The notes under the pieces were generated by a model that was given only the letters and a program-made list of their open reading frames with translations, was not told the DNA's origin and ran no database searches. A stretch of 40,234 nt of DNA from assembly GCF_030604785.1 (NCBI RefSeq), contig NZ_JAUVVF010000032.1, forward strand, positions 1-40,234. The letters run 5' to 3'. Positions 37,496-40,234 of this stretch are shown piece after piece. A program made the position numbers and the translations under genes. The DNA is from Paracoccus sp. (in: a-proteobacteria). GTDB lineage: Bacteria > Pseudomonadota > Alphaproteobacteria > Rhodobacterales > Rhodobacteraceae. Every line of letters begins with the position of its first letter. Position 1 is the stretch's first letter.

Positions 37496-37786
37496 TCAGG
37501 ACAGTTTCTGGCCCAGCTGCATGGCGACGCCCATCGAGCCGTCGACCTTGAGCTTGCCCATCATGAAGGCGGTGGTGGGGTTCACGTCGCCGGCCAGGAT
37601 GCCCTCGAAGGTTTCGCGGCTGGCGGTCAGCGTCACCTCGGCCTCTTCGCCTTCATCGGCGGCGCGCACGCCGCTTTCGTCGATCATGATGGCGCCTTCG
37701 TCGGTGATGACGAACTTCGCGGTCGAGCCGAAGCTGTCGATCTTCTGTCCCAGTTTCTCGACGGCGGCTTTCACGACTTCGCTCAT
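37496..37786 (-). CDS. SCP2 sterol/lipid-binding domain protein
   Basis: This 96-residue protein is a single SCP2 domain. It begins MSEVVKAAVEKLGQKIDSFGSTAKFVITDEG, has EVTLTASRETFEGILAGDVNPTTAFMMGKLKVDG in the middle, and ends in a helix (MGVAMQLGQKLS). SCP2 domains bind fatty acyl chains, acyl-CoA or other lipids in a hydrophobic pocket. It is followed after 3 bp by a lysophospholipase-like gene, so a carrier role for the hydrolase substrate or product is plausible. It is divergent from the TPR gene, with 62 bp between. Confidence 0.9.
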   Translation of the reverse strand: MSEVVKAAVEKLGQKIDSFGSTAKFVITDEGAIMIDESGVRAADEGEEAEVTLTASRETFEGILAGDVNPTTAFMMGKLKVDGSMGVAMQLGQKLS

Positions 37787-37848
37787 TTCCTGTCCTCTCT
37801 TGCGCTTTGGCTGGCGCCCGGCATGCGGGCTGGGTTACACCAGACGTT

Positions 37849-38430
37849 ATGAGCGCGCTTCGTCACCAATTCCATAATGTCGTCGCGGCATTCAAGGCCG
37901 GAATAGTGACAATTCTGCTTGTCATGGCAACTGCTTTCGCGACAGCCGCCCAGCCGATCGACCTGGACGATGCCTTCCGGCGCCTTGCCAGCCCCGAGGG
38001 CGAGGGCTGGCGCATCGCGGAAAGCGACATCCTGCGCGCCTGGTCGCGTTCGGGTTCGCCCGCGATGGATCTGCTGCTGCGTCGTGGCGAGGATGCGCTG
38101 GATCGCGGCGATCTGGACGAGGCGATCGGCCATCTGAGCGCGCTGACCGACCACGCACCGGATTTCGCGGCGGGCTGGCAGACCCGCGCGGCGGCCTTGG
38201 CCATGGCGGGCCAGTTCGGTCCCGCCATCGAGGATCTGGCCCGGACCCTGGTGCTGGAGCCGCGTCACTTTGCCGCCATGACCCAGCTTGGCGCCATGCT
38301 CGAGGAAATCGGCCAGCCGGAACGGGCGCTGGCGGCCTATCGCGAAAGCCTGAAGGTCCATCCTCATCAGCAAGAGGCGCTGGATGCCGCCGTCCGTCTG
38401 GAACGTCGCCTGCGCGGCACCGATATCTGA
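37849..38430 (+). CDS. Secreted or membrane-anchored TPR protein
   Basis: The 193-residue protein has an N-terminal hydrophobic segment (AGIVTILLVMATAFATAAQP, about 17-36) that looks like a signal peptide or anchor. Three tetratricopeptide-like repeats follow (LLRRGEDALDRGDLDEAIGHL; GWQTRAAALAMAGQFGPAIEDL; AMTQLGAMLEEIGQPERALAAY). It should be periplasmic and act as a protein-binding scaffold. No strong ribosome site precedes the ATG at 37849, so the start is uncertain; the upstream ATG at 37807 is less likely. It lies 9 bp before the helicase gene, suggesting co-expression. Confidence 0.85.
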   Translation: MSALRHQFHNVVAAFKAGIVTILLVMATAFATAAQPIDLDDAFRRLASPEGEGWRIAESDILRAWSRSGSPAMDLLLRRGEDALDRGDLDEAIGHLSALTDHAPDFAAGWQTRAAALAMAGQFGPAIEDLARTLVLEPRHFAAMTQLGAMLEEIGQPERALAAYRESLKVHPHQQEALDAAVRLERRLRGTDI

Positions 38431-38439
38431 GGAATGACC

Positions 38440-40234
38440 ATGACCACGCGCGGGCGGATCACCGCCATCCTTGGCCCGACCAATACGGGCAAGACCCATC
38501 ACGCCATCACGCGGATGCTGGCCCACCGCACGGGCGTCATCGGCCTGCCGCTGCGGCTTCTGGCACGCGAGGTCTATGACCGGATCGTGGCGGCGCGCGG
38601 CCCATCGGTCGTGGCGCTGGTCACGGGCGAGGAGCGCATCGTGCCCGACCGGGTGCAATACTGGGTCGCCACGACCGAGGCCATGCCCGAGATCGGCGCC
38701 GATTTCGTCGCCATCGACGAGATCCAGCTTTGCGCCGATCCCGAGCGCGGCCATGTCTTCACCGACCGCCTGCTGCACATGCGCGGCCTGCACGAGACGC
38801 TGTTTCTGGGCAGCGACACGATGCGCCCGGCCATCGCGGCGCTGGTCCCGGAGACGCAATTCATCCGCCGCGAAAGACTGTCCACGCTCTCCTGGGCGGG
38901 GTCCAAGAAGCTGTCGCGCATGCCCGCGCGAAGCGCCATTGTCGGTTTCAGCGTGGACGATGTCTATGCGATGGCCGAGCTGATCCGCCGTCAGAAGGGC
39001 GGCTGCGCGGTGGTGATGGGCGCGCTGTCGCCCCGCACCCGCAACGCCCAGGTCGAGATGTATCAGGCCGGCGAGGTCGATTACCTGGTCGCCACCGACG
39101 CGATCGGGATGGGGCTTAACCTCGATATCCGCCATGTCGCCTTTTCGGCCACGCACAAATTCGACGGCCGCCGGGTCCGGCCCCTGTTCCCGCACGAGAT
39201 GGGCCAGATCGCGGGCCGGGCCGGGCGGCACACCGAATCCGGCACGTTCGGCGTGACCGGCGAGGCGCAGATCCCCGACGAGGGGCTGATCGAAGCACTG
39301 GAAAACCACCGTTTCGCGCCGATCAGCCGCCTGATGTGGCGCAACCGTGCCCTGGAATTCGGCACGATGGACCGTCTGGTCCAGAGCCTCGAGGCCGCGC
39401 CCAGCCATGAATGGCTGGCCCGCGGGCGCGAGGCTGACGATCTGGCCGCGCTGAAGATCCTCCGCGATCTGCCCGAGATCCGCGACCGCGTGCAGGGCGG
39501 CAAGGATGTGCGGCTATTGTGGGATGTCTGTCGCGTGCCCGATTTCAGGGGCATTTCCGCGATGGAACATGCTACGCTTCTGGCGCGGATCTTCGGGTTT
39601 CTTCAGGAAGGCACGATTCCGGCCGAATGGCTGGACCGCGCCGTCAAGCGCATCGATCGGCTGCACGGCGATATCGACGCGATCTCGAAGCGGCTGGCCT
39701 ATATCCGCACCTGGACCTACGTGGCGCAAAGAACCGGCTGGGTTCAGGACGAAAAGCATTGGCGCGAGGAAACGCGCGCTGTAGAAGACCGCCTGTCGGA
39801 CGCGTTGCACGCGGCCCTGACCCAAAGATTTGTGGACCGGCGCACATCCGTGCTTCTGCGCCGGCTCAAGCAGAAGGAGAGCCTCGTGGCCGAAGTGAAC
39901 GACAAGGGCGAAGTGACGGTCGAGGGCGAGTTCGCCGGCCGTCTGGAGGGCTTCCGCTTTCGCCCCGACCAGACCGGATCGGCCGACGAGGCGAAGATGC
40001 TGAACCGCGCCAGCTACGAGGCGCTGCGGCCCGAATTCCACCTGCGCGCCGACCGCTTCTACAACGCCCCCGACACCGAGATGGACTTTACCGAGCAGGG
40101 CGGCCTGATGTGGGGCAACCAGGCGGTGGGCAAGCTGGTCAAGGGCGCGGACGCGCTGCATCCCGGCGTCGAGCCCTTCGTGGACGAGGAAGCCGGAACC
40201 GAGATCGCCGACAAGGTCCGCCGCCGGCTGCAGC
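38440..40234 (+). CDS. SUV3-like DEAD/DExH helicase, cut by window end
   Basis: About 598 residues are visible and the frame is open to the window edge, so the gene continues beyond it. It has Walker A GPTNTGKTH (about 12-20), Walker B AIDEIQ, motif GSDTMRP, motifs V/VI VATDAIGMGLNLDI and GQIAGRAGRH, and a C-terminal domain rich in charged residues. This matches SUV3-type RNA/DNA helicases common in alphaproteobacteria, which in mitochondria work with an exoribonuclease. Alternative ATGs at 38434 and 38440 are in the same frame; the latter fits the GAGGA site better. Confidence 0.9.
   Translation, partial: MTTRGRITAILGPTNTGKTHHAITRMLAHRTGVIGLPLRLLAREVYDRIVAARGPSVVALVTGEERIVPDRVQYWVATTEAMPEIGADFVAIDEIQLCADPERGHVFTDRLLHMRGLHETLFLGSDTMRPAIAALVPETQFIRRERLSTLSWAGSKKLSRMPARSAIVGFSVDDVYAMAELIRRQKGGCAVVMGALSPRTRNAQVEMYQAGEVDYLVATDAIGMGLNLDIRHVAFSATHKFDGRRVRPLFPHEMGQIAGRAGRHTESGTFGVTGEAQIPDEGLIEALENHRFAPISRLMWRNRALEFGTMDRLVQSLEAAPSHEWLARGREADDLAALKILRDLPEIRDRVQGGKDVRLLWDVCRVPDFRGISAMEHATLLARIFGFLQEGTIPAEWLDRAVKRIDRLHGDIDAISKRLAYIRTWTYVAQRTGWVQDEKHWREETRAVEDRLSDALHAALTQRFVDRRTSVLLRRLKQKESLVAEVNDKGEVTVEGEFAGRLEGFRFRPDQTGSADEAKMLNRASYEALRPEFHLRADRFYNAPDTEMDFTEQGGLMWGNQAVGKLVKGADALHPGVEPFVDEEAGTEIADKVRRRLQ

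Overview
The window is a high-GC (roughly two thirds G+C by eye), gene-dense stretch of chromosome from an alphaproteobacterium, most likely Rhodobacterales and Paracoccus/Rhodobacter-like. This rests on the protein sequences, the split B12 methionine synthase, the pccB-small lipoprotein-pccA-methylmalonyl-CoA mutase arrangement, the phoH-ybeY-corC run and the GC-rich hairpins at gene ends. I see no insertion sequence, prophage, CRISPR array, tRNA, rRNA or foreign-looking island; nearly all of it is core metabolism and housekeeping.

Layout. 138-6906: a LysR regulator diverges from a tightly packed purine operon (xdhA-xdhB-xdhC-guaD) that converts guanine to xanthine to urate. 7059-8492: a bifunctional GDP-mannose pyrophosphorylase/phosphomannose isomerase without polysaccharide neighbours. 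8570-12329 (minus): cobalamin-dependent methionine synthase encoded as two overlapping genes. 12490-17099 (minus): an orphan polyamine-type solute-binding protein, then P-loop ATPase -> metA -> ppk2 -> SDR dehydrogenase (transcribed leftwards), with metA and ppk2 sharing a GTGA junction. 17382-18524 (minus): a FadL-type outer-membrane protein. 18735-20183: guaB, which shares a two-way hairpin terminator with convergent hom (20262-21551).

21643-31121 is mostly minus strand: a possible HEPN-like hypothetical protein, then the propionyl-CoA module. This holds pccB, a 49-residue lipoprotein, an acidic hypothetical, two paralogous lipoproteins, pccA, a small membrane protein and methylmalonyl-CoA mutase (scpA). 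Two DUF4174-like secreted proteins sit on the plus strand between scpA and pccA. Together pccA, pccB and scpA take propionyl-CoA to succinyl-CoA; no epimerase is present here. 31374-36551 (plus) is a chain of overlapping genes: alr, mlaE, mlaF, then phoH, ybeY and corC. 36548-37786 (minus) holds an SCP2-domain protein and a lysophospholipase-like hydrolase. 37849-40234 (plus) holds a TPR protein and a SUV3-like helicase cut by the window end.

Threads linking genes: purine salvage and synthesis (xdhABC, guaD, guaB), methionine supply (hom, metA, split MetH) and B12 use (MetH, ScpA). I found no convincing wholly new system. The best leads are the paralogous lipoproteins with a palindromic operator inside the pcc cluster, the TTTGCAAA-type motifs upstream of pccB, the Glu in MetA that predicts acetyl-CoA use, the ATPase-MetA-PPK2 coupling and a possible orphan HEPN protein.
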